This document shows, in pieces, positions 1 through 10,802 of a stretch of DNA of 64,000 nt. The position numbers and the translations under genes are program-made. Where the stretch lies: positions 1-64,000 of the forward strand of contig JAYKXP010000147.1 in the NCBI GenBank assembly GCA_037176845.1, written 5' to 3'. Under the pieces are notes generated by a model. That model was given only the letters and a program-made list of their open reading frames with translations, did no database searches and was not told where the DNA came from. The DNA is from Paramarasmius palmivorus (Eukaryota > Basidiomycota > Agaricomycetes > Agaricales > Marasmiaceae). How positions within the stretch are numbered: the stretch's first letter is position 1; each line of letters opens with the position of its first letter.

Positions 1-189
1 AGATCAGTAGCACGTCCTGTCTGTGCCCTTTAAATCGGTCTTGCTTATTCCCTAGTGCCACTCGTGATGTCCTTGATTTGATCGACGCAACAATAGGCAC
101 TCCTCGGCTGACTGCTATTATGCTTTAGCAAGTCTTCTTTCGCCATATTTGGAGTGATATTTTTTTTAGTACCGATATCGCTACGGGCC

Positions 190-604
190 TTAATAATGTT
201 CACTAGGATCCAGTGTTCTAACAATAGTAGTAACCTCATCGAAATGGTCGTTCTCCGAGGACGGTTTTGAACATCCTAGTTCTACGACTTCCCCATCGTC
301 CGAGAGCTCATCGTCAACACCTTTCGCCAGAACTTTTAAATTGACCCGAGGGGTCTTGTTTTCTTTACTATGGGTATATTTTGAAGGAAGAGAAACAGAA
401 AAGAATGACAAGGAATCAGGAAACGGAACAGACTTGGGTAATTTTCTCCGCACAGGCGTTGGGATCTTCCACCACCACCATCGAGTTTTCTAGAATCAAG
501 AGTTTATCCCAGGGGCCGGTACAGTTGTGGCACTCTAGACGTTGGCCCCATCCTGGAGCTCTAGTTTTTTGACCCCTTGCGGGTTGCCTCTTCCCGAGCG
601 ACGC
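190..604 (-). pseudogene. Host gene fragment cut by the Tc1-type element
   Basis: Unrecognised. Two minus-strand coding-like stretches are visible. The upstream one (about 420-604) encodes a Cys-His-Cys stretch (ECHNCTG) followed by an acidic/hydrophobic run. The downstream one (190-about 340) is acidic and ends in a stop at 190. The stretch between them has stops and could be a short intron. The upstream open frame runs without a stop into the left arm of the transposable element at 605, so its 5' part has been lost or displaced. Bases 1-189 hold nothing I can support. It could equally be chance open frame; confidence is low. Confidence 0.25.
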
Positions 605-1054
605 TGTGAGGCTTATATAAAACACTTGTGTAAAAGAGCAAATAATATGCCAAGTTGTGCGAGCGGGGTTCGACGGGTCAAAAGGGGAATTTTTTTTCCC
701 GTTTTTTTAAACAAAATAAATTACCGCCCACCCAACAAAAATCCACTAGCAACACTAGTTGAACGTCTACAAATCACCTACAGACCAAGGAAGTGGTACG
801 ACGATGAATGAAACAATGTAATATGATAAAATGGTCTCTATATAATCAAGACAATGCGAGCCAACCTCTAAAACTATCTATAACTATTCCTATACATTCC
901 CGATGACAGCAAAATAACCTATCGAACCCGACAAAGGGTATAGACCTATTGTTCCTATGAAGGCTAATGGTATTACACTATCGAACTAGAACGACAACCA
1001 AAGGCTCTTGATTACACTAGTCGAGACTAAGCACGACAACCAGGCCACCTATAA

Positions 1055-1137
1055 CTAGTGGGGCTTCCACACTAACTTTAACATCACTGGTGGGGCTCCA
1101 CACCAAGTGATAAGGATCTAGAGGGGCTCCACACTAG
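1055..1137. repeat. Three subterminal GTGGAGCCCC repeats, left arm
   Basis: Three copies of an approximately 20-bp near-palindrome (consensus CTAGTGGGGCTCCACACTAG) lie about 30 bp apart at roughly 1055, 1085 and 1118. The same three copies recur inverted in the right arm at 5334-5419. Reiterated palindromic motifs inside transposon ends are often transposase-binding sites; that role here is inferred. Confidence 0.6.
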
Positions 1138-2180
1138 TCCTGAAACAATCAATCCTATCCAAAGAGTCTAGATGAAACTAGCTCTGGTCCTATGGGAATC
1201 TCGCAAATTCTAATTTCCATGACTCTAGTTCAATAAAGAAGGCTTTTCCAAGGTTTTATTATCTAAGCATTTTCTAAGCACTACGTCGCCTCTAATGTTC
1301 CAACGTTAGAAGACAAGAACCCTGCGATTGGTGAGCTATGGCTACTATATAGCGGGGTAATTGCTAGAGAGCTTCCTAGGAAACCTGCTGCTTGATATAC
1401 CCGCGAGCGTACAAATTTTACATATAAGTGAAAGTGGACACAAAATAAGTAATTGTAACAGTCAGAAATGAGAATACAAGAGAGGATCATCCATATGAAG
1501 CAAGTATCTACCAGAAAAGGAAGGTTTGGTATATATGGTTTGAATTCCAACATTATTTTGGCAGGAACCTGCTATTCATATTACTTTTTGGTTGCTAAGG
1601 ATGTGGCGCGCGAGCGCTGTTCCACATGGTACGATTCGGATATCGTGCTAGGACATAGTTATCCCGCTCGGAACTTGCTAGAGTCCGATCTCGTCCGAAA
1701 TGCAACAGATTCGTAACCCGAGAAGGTAGCTCTGCGCCCTTGTAGTTTCTATATTATATTTTCAATTGTCCTATGACAGCCCTGGAACAAATCCTATCAG
1801 TCCCTGGTTATAGGACTATATAGTCACACACTAGTGTCTGTACAGCAGTAGGAATCCCAACCTCGAAAGCTCGAGGGATATTCCGATCGATATGGATAGC
1901 TTTAAGCCCCTATGGTCCTCGATCGAATGACCCAGCACTCGGACTAACTTAGTCCAGTAACTCAGCTTCGAGGTGACTCCACCTCCAGCTTCCACCGTAT
2001 TTGTAAATAGCTCTGATTCTCCCCTAGGAGTCCTTCTACCTGTGGTAGTTGGGCCTCGTATCACTATCCCATCTCATATTCCCATAGCGCGATATAGTGT
2101 GGCCATATGACCTACTAGAAGACTACCATGTACAGTACATGTCCTTGTAATGTTCCAGCCTGATAATAGAGTATAGATTA

Positions 2181-2456
2181 CAGTCACTACAGTTTCGACA
2201 ATAACCGAGCACAATCAATCAGGGGCTATCGACGACATCAACGTCTATGCACGCGCAGCTAGTATTCACTTACGCATGCTATGACTATCTTATTCTTCGT
2301 CATATGTGCACTACTAGGTTCCTAGTAGTGCTACCAAGTCCATATAGTACTTAGTATGATGTACTAGTGTGATTCTGAACACAACAATTAGTGTCAAAAT
2401 GACTGTTTTTCAGCAATTTCGTTCTGGTACCCTCACAACGCGAAACCTGTAGACCG
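2181..2456. mobile_element. 276-bp TA-flanked MITE nested in the left arm
   Basis: The right arm reads straight through this site, so 2181-2456 is an insertion. It is flanked by TA on both sides (2179-2180 and 2457-2458). Its left end begins CAGTCACTACAGTTTCG and the reverse complement of its right end begins CGGTCTACAGGTTTCG, an imperfect terminal inverted repeat. TA duplication plus a CAGT-type end is the Tc1/mariner signature. It has no coding capacity. Confidence 0.75.
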
Positions 2457-2562
2457 TACAGTTGCGGCAAAAAAAATAGAAATACTTTAACAAGAAATTT
2501 ATTCCCACATGCCTGAGATCCCTTCAACCTCTGCATTCTTGATGCAATGCTTCACATATGGC

Positions 2563-4053
2563 CCCCCTAAAGGCGCCCCAGGTCGTCAAAGGGGGCCAAA
2601 AACACTGTGCTCACCCACTAAACGCCATCTCATCACATACCTGCGCGAAAAGCACCAGCTCACATTCAATGATATCGCTACCGTGTTAGCAGCAATAATC
2701 TAAGCGAGTGGTGAAGCGCCTAACACTTGATGCCAAAACAAGCAGACTGTGATCAACACCTAAGCGAATCAGCAAGGTCTAAGGACAGCGATTGGTGATT
2801 GAAAGACTTGTGAAGAGCCTTGGGACTGGGTTTAGCAGTACTAGTGCAAGACAATAGCAAGAGACGATGATATTCAGCAATAGATATGTACAGTTTATAT
2901 AGACCAATGCTCAACAGCATAATACAAATATGTACTAATGAATATGCCACACCGAAGCAATGGAGTAACAGCAAGAAGCATGGAACTGTGTGGTCAGTGT
3001 ATAGAACAATGATGAATGAATACGAATATCAGAGATGAACGATGTAAAGTAAAGATCATCAAATGAAACCATAAAAGGATAAATAATTCTAACATACCGA
3101 ACTTGATCTTGAAGCTGGCACTATCTAGAAGAACTACAGCGACATGCAGGAGACTGGTGACCCATACAGGCGTTCTACACGGGGGAAGAGGCGTTGGGGA
3201 CGTCACAAGAAGATTTCTGCAGAGGGCATGTTGGAAATGGTGAAGGGAATTGATGATGGAAGACTACGGGACGGAGAGCATGCACACCAGGAGGTCTGCC
3301 CAGAGGTTCCTGCTTGCACAGTCCGTCACACACTTCAACAATTTGGTCTACATGGACGTGTCCGCCGTAAAAAAACCCTTTTTGACCACGCAGAATGTAT
3401 GCGGCAGGCTGGCTTTTGGCGTCAACATGGCGGACATGGACAGTGACGACTGGCGCGCAACAGTCTTTTCTGACAAGAAGCAGTTCAAGTTATTTGCAGG
3501 GGATGGCCACAGGTACTGCAGAAGACACGAGGGAGAGGAATTGCTACCGTCGAAACAACAGAAAGTGCTACCACACGGTGGAGGGAGTATCATGGTATGG
3601 AGTTGCCTCACAGAGTTTGGGCCTGGTCGGCTAGTGCGAATACATGGAAAGATGATGGGGAAGAAGTACACTGAAGTTCTGGAAGAGGGATATCTTGGGA
3701 CACTGGACGACTACAACATTCCCTGCGACAGTGCCGACATTGTCTTCCAACAAGACTACAACCCAAAGCACACCTCCAAAGTTGCTGCAGAATGGATCGA
3801 TAGGCACAATATTCAATGCTTACCATGGGCTGCACGGTCTCCCAACATCAACATCATGGAGAACACATGGGAGAAGCTGGACACAAGGATTCGGAAGCAG
3901 GACCCAATGCCAAGGAATGAGGATGAACTGTACCAGGCTGCAGTGGAGAAATGGGCTGGACTTGAGCTGGACTACATTGACAAACTCTACAATTCACTTC
4001 CAGAGCGTATTGACCAACTTTTGGCTGCTGGCGGCAACATGACAAAATATTAG
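2563..4053 (+). pseudogene. Tc1/mariner DD34E transposase, broken
   Basis: The N-terminal helix-turn-helix part is seen at 2563-2703 (GPPKGAPGRQRGPK then REKHQLTFNDIATVL) and ends in a stop. About 410 bp of non-coding sequence follows, either a long intron or an insertion. Coding resumes near 3115 with a second HTH-like part (TVRHTLQQFGLHGRVRRKK). At the seven-A run 3369-3375 the frame must shift by one base to continue as KKPFL. The catalytic core then runs to a stop at 4053: first Asp in TVFSDKKQF, second in VFQQD, Glu in SPNINIMENTW. There are 34 residues between the second Asp and the Glu, hence DD34E. As it stands the protein could not be made in one frame. Confidence 0.85.
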
Positions 4054-5333
4054 TAGACCATCTGTATCTTGTTTTTCTTGGGCTTTTCTGGAGCATTTGA
4101 CGCACTCACAATCACACCACTGATACCCTGCACATATATATACCTTTACCATACATTTCTGCATATCTTTAGTGTACAAAAAATGTATATTCATGCCATC
4201 TTGTCATCGAGGAATGAGTTCCAGCACACGTGAGAATAAATTTCTCATTATGGTATTTCTATTTTTTTTGCCGCGACTGTATCTATACTCTATTATCAGG
4301 CTGGAACCTTACAAGGACATGCTACTGTACATGGTAGACTTCCTAGTAGGTCATATGGCTACACTACACTCATGCTATGGGACATATGAGATGGGATAGT
4401 GAACGAGGACCAACTACCACAGCATAGAAGGACCCTAGGAGACGAATCAGAGCTATATACCAAATACGGTAGAAGCTGGAGGAGCGAGTCACCTTTGAGA
4501 GCAGAGTTACCTGGATTAGAAATGTCCGAGTGACCGGGTCATCGATACGGGGACCATATGGGGGCTTAACAGCTTTCCCATATTGATCAGAATATCCCTC
4601 GAGTGTTGAGTTGGGATTCCTACTGCTAGTACAAACACTAGCGAAGGACATATAGTCCTATAACAAGGAAACAGATAGGATTCTGTGCCAGGACTGTCCT
4701 AGGACATAGAAAATATGATATAGAACTACAAGGGCACAGAGCCTACCTTCCTCAGATGCGAATCCGAAGTGTTTCAGTAGATCGGACTCCTAGCAAGTTC
4801 CAAGCGGAATAACTATGTCCTAGCACCGATATCCGAAACGTACCATGTGGAACAGCGCCTCCGCGTGCCACTTCCTAGCAACCAAAAAGTAATATGACTA
4901 GCAGTCCTGCAAAATAATGTTGAATTCCAACCAATATATACCCAAACCTTCCTTTTCTGGTAGATACTTGCTTCATATGGACAGAATCCTCTCCTTGTTC
5001 TCATTTCTTGCATAGTTACTATTACTTTATTGTGTCCACTTTCACTTATATGTAAAATATGTACGCTCGCGGGTATATAAGCAGCAGGGTTTCCCCTAGG
5101 AAGCTCTCAAGCAATTACCCCGCTATATACGTAGCCCTAGCGCACCAATAGCAGAGTTCTTGTCTTCTATCGTTGACCATAGAGGCGACGTGTGCTTAGA
5201 AAATAACTTAGAAAATAAAACCTTGAAAAGCCCTTCTCTATATTGAACTAGAGTCATGAAATTAGAACTTTGAGATACCCATAGGACAGAGCTAGTTCAT
5301 CTAGACTCTTTGGATAGGATTGATTGTTTCAGG

Positions 5334-5419
5334 ACTAGTGTGGAGCCCCACTAGATCCCTTTTCACTTGGTGTGGAGCCCCACCAGTGATCGTTAAAGCT
5401 TAGTGTGGAGCCCCACTAG
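5334..5419. repeat. Three subterminal GTGGAGCCCC repeats, right arm
   Basis: Copies near 5334, 5370 and 5402 of the motif found inverted at 1055-1137 in the left arm. Number and spacing are kept between the arms even though intervening bases differ. Confidence 0.6.
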
Positions 5420-5602
5420 CTTATAGGTGGCCTGGTTGTCGTGCTAGTTCGACTAGTGTAACCAGTGCCTTTCATAGGAACAATAGGTCTTTACCCTTGT
5501 TGGGTTCGATAGGTTATTTTGCATCATAGGAATGTATAGGAATAGGTATAGATAGGTTTATAGGTTGGCTCGCGTTGTCTTGATCATATCAAGGCTATAT
5601 TA

Positions 5603-6444
5603 GTCTGAAATCAAACACGAGGTTGAGCAGGGACCAGGGTCCTGGGAACTAAAATACTCCCACAGTGGCTGTTCCGAAAATGGAATCAGGCCTTTTCAGC
5701 GTGCTTTAGCTCCATCCACGATATTGACATGACATTCCAGCTGATTTATCCACACTCTTCATAGGCATTACAGATGTGATATCACTCATTTAATCTTAAC
5801 TCTCCATGTCACCACCCCGCCAGAATCAGCATTCCCAACTACTCAATCTATCCATCATACACTACTCACATGCGCTCACACACCAAATAGGTCTTTGAGA
5901 ATTGTAGAAACTTCAACAGTCCTATGAAGAACAATCACTCATCTGTCTTTTATCACTGAGACCCCATTCAATTTCACACAACTGGCTCCAAACAAACCAA
6001 CTCTGAGGATCCCAATACTGTGTATCCGATACATCTCAAGTGTAGAAATTAATTAGAGGTGGTTTGAGATGTATTTGATAATGAATGCATGTGGCTTTCT
6101 ACTCCTGCAGACTGGGTTGGTGCAAGCTGGGTGCATGGAACATCTCAAACTGTCACCGCCACTCTGCTAGGTCCCAAGGATCATTAACATCATTATGCCT
6201 CCTGGAAATCGAACTTAAGCACAAGAAGAGGTGTATGGTAGGCGAGGGAGACAAATATCGTCGAGAAATGCATGCAGTAAAATCCAGACAATCAAATTAG
6301 GGGCGCGTCTGGGTGCGTGAGAATGTAAGCATGACTCGGCTAAGCTAGTCCCTGTTTGACCCCGTGTTTGCTGGCAGACGGTCTCTGACTGCCCTCACTC
6401 TCCCAAAAAAGGGAGGAGACCTGTCTGCTTACAGGAGACTAAGT
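5603..6444. mobile_element. 842-bp insertion with 8-bp target duplication
   Basis: The left arm of the host element lacks this segment. It is bounded by the direct repeat CTATATTA (5595-5602 and 6445-6452). An 8-bp duplication is typical of hAT and some other superfamilies. The two ends share only a short inverted motif (TTAGTCT including flank), so I cannot name the family. A short plus-strand open frame (6085-6300) has no recognisable domain. Near the right end, CTCCC and GGGAG pair around an A run (about 6406-6420) as a small hairpin. Confidence 0.6.
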
Positions 6445-6718
6445 CTATATTATCATATTACATTGTTTCATTCATCGCTCGTACACTTCCCTTGTGTCCT
6501 AGTGATTTGTAGACGTTCAACTAGTGTGCTAGTTGGTTTCTTGTGTCGATTGTACGGATCCTTTGACAACGTTGAACCCCGCTCACACAACTTGGCATAT
6601 ATATTTCACTCATACACAAGCATTTTATAAGCCTCACATTGTGGCCCAAACTTCTGCCACTATGTAAGTATTCATTTGAATTTACAGTAAAGCGCTGACG
6701 TTTCAACAATGGTACTAG

Positions 6719-7305
6719 CTATGCAAAGCCCTTTTCAATATCAAATCCCCACATATACTTGACACCAAGCTTCCGGAAGAAGAGCTGTTGGCCTGGCTCT
6801 GCTGGGATATGACTACTCCACAACACAATCTTCCACTTCTCCGTGGATTGGACAAACACCTCGACTCTGTCAGGAATTTCCATCCCGATTTCTCCAAGGC
6901 TAACCTTGTACTGGCTAAGCACAACTCTGCCAGCTTCATTCAGCTTAACAAGGATTGAATCTGGTGGCATTAAATCCTGTGGTTCCTGGTCAGTGTCATG
7001 AATCATCAACCTTGAAAAGAAATACTCACTTGGCCATAGAATGTCAGTGTAACTTTCTGTGTCGGCAAAGAAGGTGGAGTAAGGAGTCCAAAAGCAACTT
7101 GAGCAGGTACTGGAGTAGAGGTGCAGCGCTGTGTTGTGTATGTTGGGTAAGGAGCAAATGACTGACAACGGTACGTTTGGCTCGGATACTCTGTGTACCA
7201 GGCCTCTAACAATTGTCCTATTGTTGTACCAGGTGCTACAGCTTCTGGAAAAGCGACCACAGCTCCTATTGGCATGAGGTAGCACCGGTTTCCAGCAGAA
7301 TCCAT
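6719..7305 (-). CDS. Hypothetical two-exon protein, 180 aa
   Basis: Not recognised. Exons are 7030-7305 and 6719-6985, separated by a 44-nt intron (GTGAGT...ACCAG) in phase 0; together they give 180 residues. The ATG at 7305 is the first in the open frame. The N-terminal half is rich in Pro, Thr, Tyr and Cys (TEYPSQTYRCQ, YPTYTTQRCTSTPVPAQ). The C-terminal half is a charged, mixed segment (KVSLGEIGMEIPDRVEVFV, FFRKLGVKYMWGFDIEKGFA). No signal peptide or membrane segment is obvious. It starts 757 bp from a divergent degenerate gene. It lies just outside the Tc1-type element, whose end is at 6638. The clean intron and open frame argue for a real gene; the function is unknown. Confidence 0.5.
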
Positions 7306-8062
7306 ACAAGTTCAAAAGTGGTGAGTTTCTGACCTTTCACAAGAGGTAGATAGTGCTTATGAAGGTATACCAGCACCCACAATTCCTAAAATCATTTGTT
7401 CTGGTCTCCAAAGCAAGAAACTGGTGGCGATTGACCTTTGGCTTCGGTATGAGAAGTTGGAATTTGGTGGACAGTTGCTGCTCGATTTGCTGGCCGAGAG
7501 TTGCTTTCAGACCAGTGATTCCGAGACTTGCGCAGAGAGGGTATCACCTTCTCAGGTTTTCGGGGTACATTGCGTTTCTGGAATGCCTATGCCCCAGACT
7601 TTATCCCTGTACGATACTTCAGATACATTGGTATCAATAATGCAATATTGCTTGTTTTACGCATATCGCTTCTGGTTTTTGGAGACCGACCGACACTTAC
7701 GATATCAGGACTTCACTGTGAAGGATGTGAAACGTGAAATGCAGACTAATAGTTTATGCGAGGAGTTGCAGGTACCCTTGGAATCCCGACAGTTGGGAAA
7801 TGTGTTCATCGTGAAGAGATCTTGAGGAACCCTGGCTTGTTGGGACATCTGAAACCTTCAGCCGACATGATTGGTAAGTTATCAGTCTCTTGGGCACACA
7901 GGAATTATCCAACTCTGGTGCTCCCGATGGCCTCAGGGTTACTCAGAACCCACAAGCTGACTTCTCATCATGTTTTGTTTTGTCGCCCACCTTGTCTCTC
8001 ATCTCTGATCCTCCTTTCCCAACTACTGCCCTTGCTTCTTGACGTTCACGCATAATTCACAG
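7306..8062. other. Intergenic stretch between divergent genes
   Basis: Open frames on the plus strand (for example 7424-7825) show no domain and lack convincing splice context. This may be shared upstream sequence of the genes at 6719-7305 and 8063-9972 or decayed coding sequence. Nothing firmer is visible. Confidence 0.3.
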
Positions 8063-9972
8063 ATGGCAAGAGGTCAGCCCCCGTACTTTCCACAAGAACA
8101 CCTTGACTGGATGAAAACCTGCACTGATAAACCAGACTGGCAAGCGGTGTCAGTAGGGGTCAACACAGAAGACAAGGCTATAGACAGAGCTCGGTCAGAG
8201 GTCATAACGAAGATTTTCAGGGAATACATTACGGAGTTTGGACCTGGTATTCAAGAGTTGCTCACCAAAACTTCCAAGGACGAAGATGGCAAGAAATCCA
8301 AGTTCCCTGTTGGTTATAAAGAGGTATTTACAATGCTCCTGTTCTGAATATATACTCAATAATGATTTTAGAGTTTCAGGCAGTGGTGGCGGAATCTGCA
8401 TTTCACCACCAGCGGCCACAAGTCTAAATAACTTCCACCTGTTGTTCTAGCATCTGCAGAGTTGGTTAGTCCTCGAAAACTATTCGATCTCGATCATTGA
8501 GCAGAGGTCAACACGGCAGTACTGAAGAAGAGAGTGGACAACCCCGAGCTTGGGTCCAGTCACCATGCAGGCCTTTTCCATGCTATGGGAAAAGATTGCT
8601 ATGACAATGCGTCTCCTGAAGAGCTAGAGGAATATGCTCAGAAAGCAGCTGATTATAACGAGGTCGTGAGGAAGGAAAGTAAACACATTTATCAGTAAGT
8701 CATTTGTATATATTTCCGGGACACCTACTCAAAGCTTGCAGTAACCAGAAGCTTCTCCCTGCTTTCTTTCACGATACAGCAAAGTGGCTCTCCGGATCTG
8801 GGGCAGAGGGTAAAGTTGGGAACCTCGCGTTTGTCGGTCTAGGTGCCTATAGGGATGAAAATGAAGTCATCCAGTACTTCAAGTATGTATCGAGCTCCAT
8901 TATTTTCTTTCAATGAAATCACTACTAAGTATTTTTCGTCAGTGTTGATTGTGAGCCTGACAAAGGCATGGGCTTTGTTGGCCGTGCTTCTTTCGAGGCA
9001 ATGTATACAGACTGAAAGGCCGTAATACCATCTGTGGTACCCCGTATGTCTTTCTCTCTTGAGTAACAAGCACGCCAACTTACTCTTAATGTCTAGCTAA
9101 CAACATCCAGTCATCTCCAGAGTCCATTGAACTACCTCCGGTTGATGAAGATAACACAACCTTGAATGAGAAACACGAGATATTAGCTCGCTACATCATG
9201 GCCCACTATCAGGCTACTTTTGCAAGGACTAACATCGACTGGGAGAATCTCGCAGAAGCTTTTACAACCCAGCCCACTGGTTTCAGCCCTCGTAATCCAG
9301 TTCACTTCACCAAAGACGAAGTTGATGCGGCTATATTTTTCTTTCGAGCAACACCAACCTTTTTGAAATCATCTCCCAACTCTGCTGATTCTCAGAAGGC
9401 TGATAATGGTCTCCAGGGCCCTGCTGCACAATCCATTACTGCCACCAACAACACTGAACCTGGCAGCAGCATATCATCAGATGTACCCAGGTCACATACA
9501 CCACCAACCTCTCCCATTTCCGATGTACCTTCACCTCCATCCACGCCCCCTCCTTTGGCCAGGGCTATCACCCCAATGTCCATAAGCAACACTGGTGCAG
9601 ACTCTGGCACAAAAACTCTGGTTGCAGCTCACCCACCGTCGCCTGATCACCATGTTGCCGAGAAACCTGGCAGGAAAAAAAGGAAGCTAGCGACTAACTG
9701 GTATAATCTTTCTTCATGCTCACAGTGTTGCATTGCTTATATTCTTAACCTCCAGCTCGTCCGGATCGTCGACTAATGTGCCCCAAAAGAAAAAGTGCAC
9801 GGTATCCACACCTACTACATCAAAGTACGTCGGTGCTATTGTATTTCCCTAGTCACACACGTTAATCTCCTTAATCTTCAGCCCATCAGTTGATGTGTCT
9901 CCAAAGACTCGGAAACGGCCCACGGTGTCAGCACCTGTATCAAAGCATGTGCGCACAAGCATACTCTTATAG
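8063..9972 (+). pseudogene. Decayed multi-exon protein with Pro/Ser-rich, basic tail
   Basis: Begins with MARGQPPYFPQEHLDWMK; the first exon runs to about 8321 (GT at 8322). A good single reading frame with introns follows: SPRKLFDLDH and HHAGLFHAMGKDCYDN (about 8340-8695), KWLSGSGAEGKVGNLAFVGL (about 8750-8882), VDCEPDKGMGFVGRASFEAM (about 8943-9045), then KHEILARYIMAHYQATFART. The C-terminal exon (to about 9702) is Pro/Ser/Thr-rich and ends GRKKRKL. Two small exons add further basic clusters (QKKKC, KTRKRP) and a stop at 9972, suggesting a nuclear protein. The frame is broken by a TAA near 8428, a TGA near 8498 (after FDLDH) and a one-base deletion near 9015 that destroys a Trp codon. I recall similar proteins as a multicopy basidiomycete family but cannot name a function. 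Confidence 0.55.
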
Positions 9973-10284
9973 CCATGTTAACTTATGTGCATCAGCGACA
10001 ACTCGCTATGCCGCAGCACTCATAGGGTGGCCGGCGAGACGAAGGATAGCAGTACCAAGTATGCATCTCCCATTTTACTCGCAGCACTTGCCAACTAACA
10101 ACTTCACAGATCCTCGCAGGTTGTTGTGTTGTCAGGAAAGGGTTGGTTGGTGGTGGCCGAGCCTATCCCTGATGCAATGGAGTGATGGAGCCTCGGTGTA
10201 TAGGATAGTGGCTGCCAATGGTGACTCAACTCACCTTGTTGTGACTAACTTATAGATCAACATCATGCATTGATAGGTACTATA

Positions 10285-10530
10285 CCGTTTAAATGATGTT
10301 CAATCTCGGCATTTGCCCCAGTGTCGGTGTTCGTTTAAAGCTCATTTTAAACCACATTTAAATGATCCTGTGTCCAATTGTCTTGTCTTATACTACCTAC
10401 ATTTTAATGTGTCTCCCGTTTAGAGTACTCTGTTTAAATGGTATTTAAATGGTTCATGTACGTATACCTACCTGTAAGGTGTTTTAGACACCTGAGACGT
10501 CTGCGACATCAATATTTAAATGTTTGGCAT
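10285..10530. repeat. Cluster of TTTAAA motifs in gene-free DNA
   Basis: Within the gene-free stretch 9973-10640 there are about seven TTTAAA/ATTTAAAT motifs in some 250 bp, well above the surrounding density. No inverted ends, target duplication or reading frame accompany them that I can define. They may be subterminal repeats of an unrecognised element or AT-rich spacer. Confidence 0.35.
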
Positions 10531-10802
10531 TTTACATTAGGTACTCGATACCTGAATCTACAAGCCAACGTTGCCAGGTTATCTTCACTGCAGAAGCGCG
10601 AGAAAGGAGTACTGATAAGATCGTCGAATGTCGGCCATGTTGGGCAATCACCTTGACCTAGCCCCACAACCACGTTCTCCATTTTCATGACATTGGTCAG
10701 TTCCGCTAAAAACCAGGATATGTAGTAGTATCAATACAAGAAAAGGAAGGTGAAAATAGTGTCGGGGTTGCAGCAGATATGGATGTAGGATCAAGCGAGT
10801 AA

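Larger units (their letters stand above)
605..2515 (+). repeat. Left long inverted arm of the Tc1-type element
   Basis: Imperfect inverted repeat of 4215-6638. Clear anchors are the outer end (605-700), the block near 760-1000 (matching 5440-5580 and 6450-6530 inverted), the triple GTGGAGCCCC motif (1055-1137), the block near 1450-1720 (matching 4780-5010) and the inner block 2035-2180 plus 2459-2515. The arm is split at 2180/2457 by a 276-bp MITE. The open frames in it are not conserved between arms, so I regard it as non-coding. Confidence 0.7.
605..6638. mobile_element. Tc1/mariner-type element with very long inverted arms
   Basis: The ends are inverted copies: TGTGAGGCTTATA at 605 and its reverse complement ending at 6638. 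The similarity continues inward for about 1.6 kb on each side once two later insertions are removed (276 bp in the left arm, 842 bp in the right). The arms end near 2510 and 4215, where they enclose a transposase relic on the plus strand. Tc1/mariner elements usually have inverted repeats of tens to a few hundred bases, so this is a fold-back-like architecture. I could not find a convincing target duplication outside 605 and 6638. The arms differ by many substitutions and small gaps, so the insertion is old. Confidence 0.7.
4215..6638 (-). repeat. Right long inverted arm of the Tc1-type element
   Basis: Inverted counterpart of the left arm. It begins near the AAATTTCTCATTATGG block at 4235 (matching left 2480-2510) and ends at GCCTCACA at 6638. 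It is interrupted at 5602/6445 by an 842-bp insertion that the left arm lacks. I see no conserved reading frame. Confidence 0.7.

Noticed and set aside
6521..6709. Open frame crossing the right end of the Tc1-type element
   Set aside because: It spans the element border and has no counterpart in the left arm, so it is a chance frame.
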